Shown here piece after piece: positions 10,101 through 17,834 of a DNA stretch of 64,000 nucleotides. Under the pieces are notes generated by a model. The model worked only from the letters and a program-made list of their open reading frames with translations, had not been told where the DNA came from and searched no databases. The first letter of the stretch is position 1; every line of letters begins with the position of its first letter. This DNA is from Gluconacetobacter azotocaptans (GTDB lineage: Bacteria; Pseudomonadota; Alphaproteobacteria; Acetobacterales; Acetobacteraceae). A program made the position numbers and the translations under genes. The stretch is taken from positions 62,001 to 126,000 of the forward strand of contig NZ_JABEQF010000006.1 in the NCBI RefSeq assembly GCF_014174355.1, in the 5' to 3' direction.

Positions 10101-10586
10101 CTGGAACCGTGGAACACCCTGGCCGAGGAGCCGGGCTCGGGCGGCACCGTGCGCTATGTCGACAGCTCGGCCGAACGGGTGCAGGCGCGGGTGACCGGCT
10201 GGGTGGACGAACGCTACGTGCTGGCCTGCAACGGCGTGGCCGTGCCGCTGACGCGGACCGACCGCCAGGGCGAGTATGTCGGCGGCGTCCGCTTCAAGGC
10301 CTGGAACCCGCCCAGCGCCCTGCACCCCACGGTGGGCGTGCAGTCGCCGCTGATCTTCGACATCTACGACAGCTGGACCGGGCGCAGCGTGGGTGGGCTG
10401 ACGCACCATGTCGCCCATCCGGGCGGCCGCAATTACGAGACGCGGCCCGTCAACGCCAACGAGGCCGAGGCCCGGCGGCGCACGCGCTTCTTCCCGTTCG
10501 GCCATACCGTGGGCACGATGGCGCCCCCGGTGCTGCGCCGGTCGCTGGAGCAGCCGCGCACGCTGGACCTGCGCCGGTTTTCCTGA
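7155..10586 (+). CDS. Transglutaminase-DUF2126 fusion protein
   Basis: This very large (1143-residue) protein has a bacterial transglutaminase-like N-terminal domain (about residues 1-80, opening LHVALTHSTRYRYDRPV), a transglutaminase/cysteine-protease core and then a DUF2126 region from about residue 290 to the end. The catalytic triad is visible: Cys180 in GSCRDSAW, His229 in LHAWAEV and Asp245 in LDATSG. No signal peptide is seen, so it probably acts in the cytosol. The fold predicts amide hydrolysis or transamidation. DUF2126 has several conserved His, Glu and Asn stretches (for example TGGGNHVVMG and WHNHPSLSYLFSG) but no known activity. This gene heads the plus-strand arm of the cluster. 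Confidence 0.92.
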   Translation: MTLHVALTHSTRYRYDRPVALGPQTVRLRPAPHARTPIVSYALRIEPKPHFINWMQDPSGNYQARIVFPEPVTHFDVTVDLVADMATINPFDFFLEPQAEQWPFAYDPVLAGELAPYRTRETPGPLLQALLDGIDRTPRHTVDMLVALNQQVQARIAYVVRMEPGVWTPEETLESGTGSCRDSAWLLVQILRHLGFAARFVSGYLIQLVADQKPLTGPEGPTEDFTDLHAWAEVYLPGAGWVGLDATSGLLTGEGHIPLAATPEPASAAAISGLIGKCETEFDFAMSVTRVLETPRTTRPYSEAQWQAILAAGRTVDASLDAGGVDLTMGGEPTFIAADDMDAAEWNTDALGPTKRAYAGRLLRRLMPPWTTGAAIQHVLGKHYPGEQLPRWALLCHWRRDGEPVWTDPSLLASDDDSDTATEADAAAFCRALAERLQVDPGLVSPAYEDIHYYLWREHRLPANVIVEDAKLRDPLERDRLARVYGHGLNVPVGSVLPLRVVERDGVRRWQSGRWFFRGDLMFLVPGDAPVGFRLPLQSLLWADEASIDHDMERDPFAPRMPLPPHPGLARRTAGPATSAPEWAGQGVPGRAAPGGVASGGDMPALSDLPALPPYPGGGAGRMSLDQAMRGHLVAVGQQDPELVRTALAVEARGGILHVFFPPLYAVEDWLDLCAAVEDTARAAGRKVVLEGYQPPRDPRLLNFSITPDPGVIEVNIHPAASWDEHVTRSEQLYDQARQVGLIAEKFMLDGRHVGTGGGNHVVMGAARAADSPFLRRPDLLKSLVGFWHNHPSLSYLFSGLFIGPSSQHPRVDEARDDSVAELEIAFSQVHPDRPTPPWLTDRLFRNTLADMTGNTHRTEFCIDKLYAPESSTGRLGLVEYRAFEMPPHHQMAAAQMLLMRAAVAAFWAQPYDRRLVRWGTRLHDDFMLPHYVRQDFDDALAELRALGAPLDPGWFAPHMDFRFPEIGSVSVLGMTLDLRHALEPWNTLAEEPGSGGTVRYVDSSAERVQARVTGWVDERYVLACNGVAVPLTRTDRQGEYVGGVRFKAWNPPSALHPTVGVQSPLIFDIYDSWTGRSVGGLTHHVAHPGGRNYETRPVNANEAEARRRTRFFPFGHTVGTMAPPVLRRSLEQPRTLDLRRFS

Positions 10587-10599
10587 CGCCTGCCGCTGT

Positions 10600-10615
10600 C
10601 CCCCCGCCAGGGGGG
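10600..10615 (+). terminator. GC hairpin after the transglutaminase gene
   Basis: Six C, a GCCA loop and six G form a perfect stem 14 bases past the stop codon. No T-run follows, so it may attenuate rather than terminate, or act as an mRNA 3' stabiliser. Confidence 0.35.
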
Positions 10616-10650
10616 AACGCCATGGGGGGAACGGCCGCCGCCGCCCCGGC

Positions 10651-10673
10651 GTTATTCCCTTTTCGGGGATAAC
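10651..10673 (+). promoter_or_regulatory. Leader hairpin before the zinc peptidase gene
   Basis: GTTATTCCC at 10651-10659 and GGGGATAAC at 10665-10673 form a nine-base stem (one T-G wobble) with a five-base loop, ending 17 bases before the GTG at 10691. It could be an RNA structure affecting translation or a DNA operator. Function is inferred from position only. Confidence 0.3.
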
Positions 10674-10690
10674 TGCCGTGGGGGCGCGTC

Positions 10691-11773
10691 GTGAAACTGT
10701 TTGCCTGTCAGTCCTGCAACCAGATCCTGTTTTTCGAGAACACGATGTGCGAGCGCTGCCATCATGTGCTCGGCTACCTGCCCGATTGCAACGACCTGAC
10801 CGCGCTGGAACCCGTCGAGGACATCGAGGGGGCATGGCGTCCGCTGTCGGAAGCGGCCGGCGCCGATGCGGTGCGGTTCTGCGCCAACGCCGAGCATGGG
10901 GTGTGCAACTGGCTGGTGCCGGACGGGGGCGACGCCTTCTGCGTGGCCTGCCGCCATAACCGGGTGATCCCGGACCTGTCGATCGACGGCAACGGCGAAC
11001 GCTGGCGGCAGCTGGAATCGGCCAAGCACCGGCTTTTCTATACCCTGCTGTGCCTGGACCTGCCCATGCGGACCCGCCAGCAGGACCCGCAGGGCGGCCT
11101 GGCCTTCGATTTCCTGGAAGACCCGACGGGCGGCGGCCGGGTGATGACCGGCCATCAGGACGGCGTCATCACCATTGCGGTGCGCGAGGCCGACGACGCC
11201 ACGCGCGAGACCATGCGCGTCGAGATGGGCGAGCATTATCGCACCCTGCTGGGCCATTTCCGGCACGAGATCGGCCATTACTACTGGAACGTCCTGGTCC
11301 GCGACGGCGGCCGGCTGGAGGATTGCCGCGCGGTGTTCGGCGACGACAGCCAGGACTACCAGGCGGCGTTGCAGTACCATTACGAAGCCGGCCCCCCGCC
11401 GGGCTGGCAGGACGAATATGTCAGCGAATACGCCACCACCCACCCGTGGGAGGACTTCGCCGAGACCTGGGCCCATTACCTGCACATCGTCTCGACGCTG
11501 GAAACGGCGCAGGCGTACGGCCTGTCGGTGGGCGTGCGGATTTCCAGCGACCCGTCCTTTCAGACCGCGGTCGATTTCAACCCTTATACGGTCGATTCGT
11601 TCGACCAGGTGGCGCGGGCGTGGCTGCCGCTGACCTATGCGGTGAACAGCCTCAACCGGTCGATGGGCCAGTCGGATTTCTATCCGTTCGTCCTGCCCGT
11701 GCCCGTGCTGCGCAAGCTGGCCTTCATCCACGCGCTGGTGCATCGGGCGCCGGCGCCCCAACCGGCGACCTAG
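10691..11773 (+). CDS. Putative zinc-binding metallopeptidase with N-terminal zinc ribbon
   Basis: This 360-residue protein starts at a GTG. The N-terminus is a zinc ribbon with paired cysteines at 6, 9, 20 and 23, and a second set appears around the HGVCNW and FCVACRHN segments. A classic gluzincin motif HEIGH (His192-Glu193-His196) follows, and the downstream WEDFAETWAHYLH segment probably supplies the third metal ligand. This matches the family annotated as putative zinc-binding metallopeptidase (Peptidase_Mx). It lies between two genes of the ATP-grasp/transglutaminase set in the same orientation, so it probably processes the product or a protein partner of that system. It has no signal peptide. 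Confidence 0.88.
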   Translation: MKLFACQSCNQILFFENTMCERCHHVLGYLPDCNDLTALEPVEDIEGAWRPLSEAAGADAVRFCANAEHGVCNWLVPDGGDAFCVACRHNRVIPDLSIDGNGERWRQLESAKHRLFYTLLCLDLPMRTRQQDPQGGLAFDFLEDPTGGGRVMTGHQDGVITIAVREADDATRETMRVEMGEHYRTLLGHFRHEIGHYYWNVLVRDGGRLEDCRAVFGDDSQDYQAALQYHYEAGPPPGWQDEYVSEYATTHPWEDFAETWAHYLHIVSTLETAQAYGLSVGVRISSDPSFQTAVDFNPYTVDSFDQVARAWLPLTYAVNSLNRSMGQSDFYPFVLPVPVLRKLAFIHALVHRAPAPQPAT

Positions 11774-11833
11774 CCGACGGGGCGGCGCAAGGCCGTTTAC
11801 TGTTGACCGGCGTTCGCCCATACATCGGGCATC

Positions 11834-14386
11834 ATGGACCTGGAGCGCATTCCCCTGGACGAAATGGTGGACGGACGCGGTGGCGTTCGGCCCCATTGGC
11901 GCGGCCTGCTGGGCGCGATCAGCGATCTCGGCCATCGGGACCTGCTGGAACGCGCGCGGCAGATGGCGCGCGCGCTGCACGACCAGACCGGCATCGCGGG
12001 CGGCACGCCGCCGCTGGCCGGGGGGTGCGACCCGGTGCCGCTGCTGCTGACGGCGCAGGAATTCGACCGGCTGGGCGACGGGATCGTGCAGCGCGCGCGT
12101 ATCCTGGAGGACACGCTGCGCGACCTGTACGGCCCGCGCACGCTGCTGGCCGACGGTGTGCTGCCGCCGGCGCTGGTGTATCCGGCCCCGGGCTTCCTGC
12201 GCATGGGCGACCATCCGGGGCCGGGGTGGGACGTGCCGCCCCGGCAGTTCCTGTCGTTCTATTCGGCCGATCTGATTCGCGGGCCCGATGGCGGCTGGCG
12301 GGTGGTGGCCGACCGGGTGGCGCGGGCCAACGGCATCGGGCGGGCGCTGGAAAACCGCCGGCAGATGGCGCGCGTGCTGCCCGAACTGTTCTCGGGCCGC
12401 GAGGTCCGGCGCCTGACCCCGTTCTTCGAATCCTGGCAGGACAGCCTGCAACGGCTGGCGGGCCTGTCCGACCGCAACCCGGGGCTGGCGCTGCTGACCC
12501 CGGGCCCGCGGGGGCCGCAATGGGCGGAACACGTCATCCTGGCGCGCGAACTGGGCTGCGTGCTGGCCGAGGCCGGGGACCTGACGGTGCGCGACGGCGC
12601 GCTGTGGCTGAAGACCGTGCGGGGCCTGCGCCGGGTGGATGTGCTGCTGCTGCGGCAGGACGGCTGGACGGTCGATCCGCTGGAGCTGGACGGCGGGCCG
12701 GTGCCGGGCATCGCCGGGCTGCTGGATGCCGTGCGCAGCGGGGCGGTGCATCTGGTGAACGACCCCGCCGCCGGCGTGGTCGAGGCCCCGGGGTTCGCCG
12801 CCTTCATGCCCGACCTGGCCGCCCGGTTCCTGGAGCGCGACCTGCTGCTGCCGGACACGCGGACCCTGTGGCTGGGCGATGTGCCCGGCGGGCTGGGGGA
12901 TCTGCTGGCCGGTGACCGGTCGCGCTGGTGGCTGCGGCCCGTCGCGGACGCCATGGCGCCGGTGCGCCGGCTGGACCGGCTGGACGACGACGCCCTGGCG
13001 GCCCTGCGCCGCGCGCCCGAACGCTTCGTGGCGGTCGAGGCCGTGCCGCCGTCGGTGATGCCGTCGGTCCAGCCCGGTGGGATCGAACCCGGCGCCATCG
13101 TGCTGCGCCTGTTCGCCCTGTTCGACGGCGCCGACTGGCAGGTGCTGCCCGGCGGCATGGCGCATCTGCTGCCTGATGCCGACGCGGCGCCCGGCCGGCG
13201 GCTGGGTGGGCAGGTCGTCACCAAGGACGTCTGGGTCACGGTCGAGGACAGCACCGACACCATCGGGGCGGCGGTGCTGCCGACGATGACGCTGGCCATC
13301 CGCCGGGGGCAGGGGGACCTGCCCAGCCGGGCCGCCGATGATTTCTTCTGGCTGGGCCGCTATCTGGAACAGTTGGAAGGCGCCGGCCGCGTGCTGCGCG
13401 GGGTGACGGGCCGCGCCGGCCGGGTGGACGGGTCGCCGCGCGAACGGGTGGAACTGGAAACCCTGCTGCGGCTGGCCGGCCATGTCGGCCTGTTGCAGGA
13501 CGAACCGGCGATCGGCGCGGGGTTTCCGACCCTGGTGCGGATGCTGTCGGGCGTCGCCTTCGATTCCGGCCTGCCGCAGCGCCTGCTGTCCGAGATCGCG
13601 CGGGTCGCGGCGGGATTGCAGGACCGGCTGACGGCGGAAACCTACGACACCATCGTCCAGGGCACCGAGGCCCTGCGCGGCCAGTTGCAGGACACCCGCG
13701 TGCCCGGCGACCCGGGCCGCACGCTGGAACGGATCGGGCGGGTGACCGACGGGCTGCTGCGCTATGGCGCCACCATTTCGGGCCTGACGGCCGAGAACAT
13801 GGTGCGCAACGGCGGGCGGCAGTTCCTGGACCTCGGCCGCCGGATCGAGCGCGCCGGGGCGATCCTGACGTCGATCGCGCTGGTGCTGCAGCAGAAGGAC
13901 GTGGCGCAGCGCGGCCGGATGGAGGGCGCGCTGCGCCTGATCCTGGAACTGAGCGACTGCGTCATCACCTATCGCTCGCGCTATTTCGCGGTGTTGCAGC
14001 CGGGGCCGGTGCTGGACCTGCTGCTGCTGGACGAGGGCAATCCGCGCGGGGTCGCCAGCCAGATGGCCATGATCGGCGACGCGCTGGCTGATCTGAGCCA
14101 GGCCGATCCGGACCGGCCGGCCGCCGGCCCGGTGGGCGGGGCCGACCTGCTGCGCGCCGTCCGCGCCATCATGGACCGGCTGCACGGGGTGGTCGACGAC
14201 GTGCTGGCGGCGCCGCGGCAGGACAGCATGGCCGCGACCCTGCCCGACCGCATCCTGGACATCCGCGACGACATCCGCGACCTGGCCCGCCAGATCGCGC
14301 GCCGCTACTTCGTGGTGCTGATACCGCCGCGCGCGGTGGGTGGCGGGCATTATGTCGACAGGGGCGGAGCGGGGGACGAGGCATGA
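11834..14386 (+). CDS. Circularly permuted ATP-grasp/alpha-E fusion protein
   Basis: This 850-residue protein joins in one chain the two activities that are split at 4422-6928. The N-terminal half (about 1-480) is a circularly permuted ATP-grasp domain with FLSFYSADLIRGPDGGWRVV, LENRRQMARVLPELF and a QVVTKDVWV-type end. From about residue 494 an alpha-E domain begins (PSRAADDFFWLGRYLEQLE) and runs to the C-terminus. Fusion supports physical coupling of the two domains. The ATP-grasp half differs strongly from the 490-residue paralogue: the usual LEDNARTPSG region here reads VADRVARANGIG, so its active site may be altered. It sits between the zinc peptidase and a second transglutaminase gene. 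Confidence 0.9.
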   Translation: MDLERIPLDEMVDGRGGVRPHWRGLLGAISDLGHRDLLERARQMARALHDQTGIAGGTPPLAGGCDPVPLLLTAQEFDRLGDGIVQRARILEDTLRDLYGPRTLLADGVLPPALVYPAPGFLRMGDHPGPGWDVPPRQFLSFYSADLIRGPDGGWRVVADRVARANGIGRALENRRQMARVLPELFSGREVRRLTPFFESWQDSLQRLAGLSDRNPGLALLTPGPRGPQWAEHVILARELGCVLAEAGDLTVRDGALWLKTVRGLRRVDVLLLRQDGWTVDPLELDGGPVPGIAGLLDAVRSGAVHLVNDPAAGVVEAPGFAAFMPDLAARFLERDLLLPDTRTLWLGDVPGGLGDLLAGDRSRWWLRPVADAMAPVRRLDRLDDDALAALRRAPERFVAVEAVPPSVMPSVQPGGIEPGAIVLRLFALFDGADWQVLPGGMAHLLPDADAAPGRRLGGQVVTKDVWVTVEDSTDTIGAAVLPTMTLAIRRGQGDLPSRAADDFFWLGRYLEQLEGAGRVLRGVTGRAGRVDGSPRERVELETLLRLAGHVGLLQDEPAIGAGFPTLVRMLSGVAFDSGLPQRLLSEIARVAAGLQDRLTAETYDTIVQGTEALRGQLQDTRVPGDPGRTLERIGRVTDGLLRYGATISGLTAENMVRNGGRQFLDLGRRIERAGAILTSIALVLQQKDVAQRGRMEGALRLILELSDCVITYRSRYFAVLQPGPVLDLLLLDEGNPRGVASQMAMIGDALADLSQADPDRPAAGPVGGADLLRAVRAIMDRLHGVVDDVLAAPRQDSMAATLPDRILDIRDDIRDLARQIARRYFVVLIPPRAVGGGHYVDRGGAGDEA

Positions 14387-14420
14387 GGGCGACGGGCGCG
14401 CAGGGCCGGGGGGGCCGCAC

Positions 14421-15317
14421 ATGATCTATCGCGTGCGCCACGCCACCCGCTACGTCTATGGCCGCCCGGTCGATCTGGCGGCCCATATCGTGCATGTGAC
14501 GCCGCGCGACCTGCCGGGCCAGGCGGTGCTGTGGACGCGGCTGGAGGTCACGCCCGCCCCGGTGCGGCGCGTGGACGGCGTGGATTATTTCGGCAATCCG
14601 GTCGCGTGGCTGTATCACGAGGCCCCGCACCTGACCTTCGACGTGCTGACGGAATCGGAGGTCGATGTCGATTTCGCCCGGCCTCCGCCGGAGGAGACGA
14701 CCCTGGCGTGGGAGGATGTGGCGGCCCTGGCGCGGGTGGGCGGGGGCCCGGCCCTGGATGCGGCGGAATTCCTGTTCGACAGCCCGATGTGCGCGGCCAA
14801 CGCGGCGGCGGGGGAGTACGCGGCCCTGTCGTTCGCGCCGGGGCGCCCCGTGCTGGCGGCGCTGCTGGACCTGAACCGGCGGATCTATACCGAATTCCGC
14901 TTTCGCGCCGGGGTCACCACGCTGTCCACCCCGGTCGATCAGGTGCTGAGCCGGCGCGAGGGCGTGTGCCAGGATTTCACGCATCTGATGATCAGCGCGC
15001 TGCGCCAGGTCGGCGTGCCGGCGCGCTACATGTCCGGCTATATCCGCACGCGGCCGCCGCCGGGGCAGAAGCGCCGCCTGGGGTCCGACCAGTCCCACGC
15101 CTGGGTGGGGGCCTGGCTGGGGCCGGAGCACGGCTGGGTGGGGCTGGACCCCACGAACGGCATCGTGGTGCGGGCCGAGCATGTGGTGCTGGGCTGGGGC
15201 CGCGATTACGGCGACATCAGCCCGGTGCGCGGCCTGATCCTGGGGGGCGGGGACGACGTGCTGACGGTGGGGGTCGATCTGGTCCCGGCCGACGAATGGC
15301 CCGACATCGCCCCATAG
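14421..15317 (+). CDS. Transglutaminase-like family protein
   Basis: This 298-residue protein starts at the ATG at 14421, behind a G-rich Shine-Dalgarno stretch; a longer frame from 14340 would overlap the previous gene. It has a transglutaminase N-terminal domain (MIYRVRHATRYVYGRPV) and a core with Cys183 in GVCQDFTHL, His226 in SHAWVGAW and Asp243 in LDPTNG, so the triad is complete. It is the stand-alone relative of the transglutaminase part of the 1143-residue fusion and closes the plus-strand arm of the cluster. It probably hydrolyses or transfers an amide or isopeptide bond; the substrate is unknown. Confidence 0.92.
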   Translation: MIYRVRHATRYVYGRPVDLAAHIVHVTPRDLPGQAVLWTRLEVTPAPVRRVDGVDYFGNPVAWLYHEAPHLTFDVLTESEVDVDFARPPPEETTLAWEDVAALARVGGGPALDAAEFLFDSPMCAANAAAGEYAALSFAPGRPVLAALLDLNRRIYTEFRFRAGVTTLSTPVDQVLSRREGVCQDFTHLMISALRQVGVPARYMSGYIRTRPPPGQKRRLGSDQSHAWVGAWLGPEHGWVGLDPTNGIVVRAEHVVLGWGRDYGDISPVRGLILGGGDDVLTVGVDLVPADEWPDIAP

Positions 15318-15352
15318 GCACCAAGTTATATGGGACAAGGAAGGTCGGGCGC

Positions 15353-15470
15353 TGCCCGAACCCGGCAAGGGCCTCGGCCCGTGCATCCCATTCGTTTCAT
15401 GAAGTCCTGGGTTTCCAAAGGGCCAGGCCCTTTGGTGGGTCAAGGGCAACGCCCTTGCCGGGTTCGGGCA
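15353..15470. repeat. Inverted-repeat element with nested hairpins
   Basis: Arms TGCCCGAACCCGGCAAGGGC at 15353-15372 and its perfect reverse complement at 15451-15470 enclose about 80 bases. Inside or at the edge lie two smaller hairpins, CCAAAGGGCC/GGCCCTTTGG (15415-15435) and AAGGGC/GCCCTT (15442-15456). It lies between convergent genes. It could be a bidirectional terminator or a dispersed intergenic repeat of the REP/BIME kind; copy number in the genome would decide. Confidence 0.6.
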
Positions 15471-15486
15471 GAGCCCGGCCTCTCCC

Positions 15487-15648
15487 TCAGGGGGTCTTCT
15501 GCAATCCGTCCTGGTAGCCCAGCGCCTGCCACCGTTCCCGCGTGCTGACGGGGCCATGGTGGTGGGCGTGCTTTCCGCCGCCCCCGCCGCAGGCGGCAAG
15601 CAAGAGAAGAAGTGTGGTCATGCTGAAAAGCCGGATCGTCTGGGTCAA
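15487..15648 (-). CDS. Small lipoprotein (53 residues)
   Basis: This small gene reads from a TTG at 15648 to a TGA at 15487. AGGAGG stands six bases before the TTG, which decides the start; the only in-frame ATG (15621) would cut the signal peptide. The product has an Arg in the n-region, the hydrophobic run MTTLLLLLAAC and a lipobox LAAC, followed by five glycines, a His-rich KHAHHH tract and a short tail RERWQALGYQDGLQ. The lipidated protein would be only about 35 residues, perhaps binding metal through the His cluster. I do not recognise a family. It is followed by the inverted-repeat element, which may be its terminator. Confidence 0.65.
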   Translation of the reverse strand: MTQTIRLFSMTTLLLLLAACGGGGGKHAHHHGPVSTRERWQALGYQDGLQKTP

Positions 15649-15733
15649 CGCTGCCTCCTGCCGGGGAAGGCACCGTCCTTAGCAGACAACCCCGCCCGCG
15701 CGGAAGATGCGCGGGCGGAACGGGTGCGCGCGG

Positions 15734-16645
15734 TCAGCCGGCCTGCGGCAGCACGGTGCGGACGATGCTGCCGTCCAGCGCCTCGTACTCGTGATAGCGC
15801 AGGGTGCGGTACAGTTCCTCGCGCGTCTGCATGCGCGGCAGCATGCGCTGCGTGCTGCCGTCCTGGCGCAGGGCGGCGTACAGTTCGGCCTGGGCGCGGT
15901 TGGCGACGCGCAGCGAACTGACGGGCCAGATGACCATGCGATAGCCCATGGCCTGGAACTGGGACGCGGTGAAGAACGGCGTGCGGCCGAATTCCGTCAT
16001 GTTGGCCAGCAGCGGCACGTCGGGCAGGCGCTGGGCGAAGGCGCGGAACATCGCCTCGTCGGTCATGGCCTCGGGGAAGATCGCGTCGGCCCCGGCTTCG
16101 CGATACAGGCGGGCGCGGGCCACGGCGCCGTCCAGCCCTTCGGTGGCGGCGGCGTCGGTGCGCGCCACCACCACCAGGTGGCGTGCTGCGCGCGACGCGG
16201 CCTGGATCTTCAGCGCCATTTCCTGCGGCGGGACCAGCTTCTTGTCGTTCAGGTGCCCGCATTTCTTGGGCAGGACCTGATCCTCGATATGCACGGCGGC
16301 CGCGCCGGCGTCCTCGAACGCGCGGACCATGTTCATCACGTTCAGCGTCTCGCCATAGCCGGTGTCGCCGTCCACCAGCAGCGGCAGGCCGCTGGCGCGG
16401 ACGATCTGGCGGATGAAGAACGTCACCTCGTCGATGGTGATGATGCCCAGGTCCGGCAGGCCCATGCTGGCGGTCATGGCCGCGCCCGACAGGTAGAGCG
16501 CGTCGAACCCGGCATCGCGGGCCTGGAGGGCGGCCTGGCCGTTGTGCGCGCCGGGCAGTTGCAGGATGCCGTCGCCTTGCAGCAGGCGGCGGAAGCGGAG
16601 GCCGGCGGCCTGGTCGGGCAGGTCCGCCCCGGTCAGGTAGGTCAT
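15734..16645 (-). CDS. prpB: Methylisocitrate lyase
   Basis: This 303-residue enzyme of the isocitrate lyase/PEP mutase superfamily cleaves 2-methylisocitrate to pyruvate and succinate, the last step of the 2-methylcitrate cycle for propionyl-CoA. The catalytic signature KKCGH has its cysteine at residue 129; metal and substrate segments VDGDTGYGE and HIEDQ precede it and ARTDA follows. The ATG at 16645 overlaps the TGA of prpC (ATGA). The gene order on the transcript is prpD, prpC, prpB. Length and motifs are normal for the family. Confidence 0.95.
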   Translation of the reverse strand: MTYLTGADLPDQAAGLRFRRLLQGDGILQLPGAHNGQAALQARDAGFDALYLSGAAMTASMGLPDLGIITIDEVTFFIRQIVRASGLPLLVDGDTGYGETLNVMNMVRAFEDAGAAAVHIEDQVLPKKCGHLNDKKLVPPQEMALKIQAASRAARHLVVVARTDAAATEGLDGAVARARLYREAGADAIFPEAMTDEAMFRAFAQRLPDVPLLANMTEFGRTPFFTASQFQAMGYRMVIWPVSSLRVANRAQAELYAALRQDGSTQRMLPRMQTREELYRTLRYHEYEALDGSIVRTVLPQAG

Positions 16646-17805
16646 GCCGCGATCTCCATCGTCTCGCGTTCCGCCATCGGCACGAAGCGGCGGGGCGCCG
16701 GGCCGGTGTAGTTGGCCGACGGCCGGATGATCTTGCCGTCCTGGCGCTGTTCCATCACATGGGCGCTCCATCCCGCCGTGCGGGCCATGACGAACAGGGG
16801 CGTGAACATCGCCGTGGGCACGTTCATCATGTGGTAGGACACGGCGCTGAACCAGTCGAGGTTCGGAAACATGCCCCTGCTGTCGGCCATGACCTGTTCC
16901 ACCCGCGCTGCGATGTCGTAGGTCCGGCGTGTCCGCGCCCGGTCGGACAAGGTGCGCGCGAACCCCTTGATTATGGCGTGCCGGGGGTCGGCGATGGTGT
17001 AGACCGGATGGCCGAAGCCGATGACGATTTCGCGTTCGGCCAGGCGGCGGCGGATATCGGCCTCGGCCTCGTCCGGGTCGGCGTAGCGCTGCTGGATGTC
17101 CAGCGCGACCTCGTTGGCGCCGCCGTGCCGGGGGCCACGCAGGGCGCCGATGCCGGCGGTGATGGCCGAATACATGTCGGCCCCGGTGCCCGCCACCACC
17201 CGGCAGGCGAAGGTCGAGGCGTTGAATTCGTGCTCGGCATACAGGATCAGCGACGCATGCATCGCGCGCACCCATTCGTCGGGGGGCTGCCGCCCGTGCA
17301 GCAGGTGCAGGAAATGGCCGCCGATGCTGTCGTCGGCGGTCTCGACGTCGATGCGGCGGCCGTGGTTCGAGAAATGATACCAGTACATCAGCATCGAACC
17401 CATGGACGCCAGCAGCCTGTCGGCGACCTCGCGCGCGCCGGCGGGCGACAGGTCGGCGCGTTCGGGCAGCACGCAGCCCATGATCGACACGCCCGATCGC
17501 AGCACGTCCATCGGATGGGCGGCGGCGGGCAGGTCTTCCAGCGCGCGGCGCACCGCTTCGGGAAGGCCCCGGCTGGCGCGTAGCTTTTCCATATAGGCGG
17601 CCAGCACCGATGCGCCGGGCAGCGTGCCGTGGACCAGCAGATGGGCGATTTCCTCGAAACGGCAGTTTTCGGCCAGGTCGCGGATGTCATAGCCCCGGTA
17701 CTGCAGGTCGTTGCCGCTGTGCCCGACCGAACTCAGCGCCGTGTTGCCGGCGGCGACGCCGGACAGGGCGACCGATTTCTTGGGGCGGGGTGGGGTCTGG
17801 GTCAT
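16642..17805 (-). CDS. prpC: 2-methylcitrate synthase
   Basis: This 387-residue member of the citrate synthase family condenses propionyl-CoA with oxaloacetate. It has the family landmarks [13 protein letters not shown] near the N-terminus, [14 protein letters not shown] with the catalytic His, [10 protein letters not shown] and [13 protein letters not shown], and an arginine-containing C-terminus (RRFVPM). The shorter length than housekeeping citrate synthase and the position between prpD and prpB support PrpC rather than GltA. It starts 29 bases after prpD and is coupled to prpB by a four-base overlap. Confidence 0.95.
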   Translation of the reverse strand: MTQTPPRPKKSVALSGVAAGNTALSSVGHSGNDLQYRGYDIRDLAENCRFEEIAHLLVHGTLPGASVLAAYMEKLRASRGLPEAVRRALEDLPAAAHPMDVLRSGVSIMGCVLPERADLSPAGAREVADRLLASMGSMLMYWYHFSNHGRRIDVETADDSIGGHFLHLLHGRQPPDEWVRAMHASLILYAEHEFNASTFACRVVAGTGADMYSAITAGIGALRGPRHGGANEVALDIQQRYADPDEAEADIRRRLAEREIVIGFGHPVYTIADPRHAIIKGFARTLSDRARTRRTYDIAARVEQVMADSRGMFPNLDWFSAVSYHMMNVPTAMFTPLFVMARTAGWSAHVMEQRQDGKIIRPSANYTGPAPRRFVPMAERETMEIAA

Positions 17806-17834
17806 GGATCAGGCTCCCTTGCGTAGAGTGGTTC

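Noticed and set aside
6999-10835. 1278-codon open frame on the minus strand opposite the transglutaminase-DUF2126 gene
   Set aside because: It is His-, Arg-, Gln- and Pro-rich with no domain pattern, the usual mirror of a high-GC gene; the plus-strand gene has clear domains and a catalytic triad.
10652-14422. 1256-codon minus-strand frame opposite the zinc peptidase and ATP-grasp/alpha-E genes
   Set aside because: Same low-complexity mirror composition; both plus-strand genes are well supported.
16646-17275. Longer start for prpB giving 513 residues
   Set aside because: The added part overlaps prpC out of frame; the ATG at 16645 gives the normal family length.
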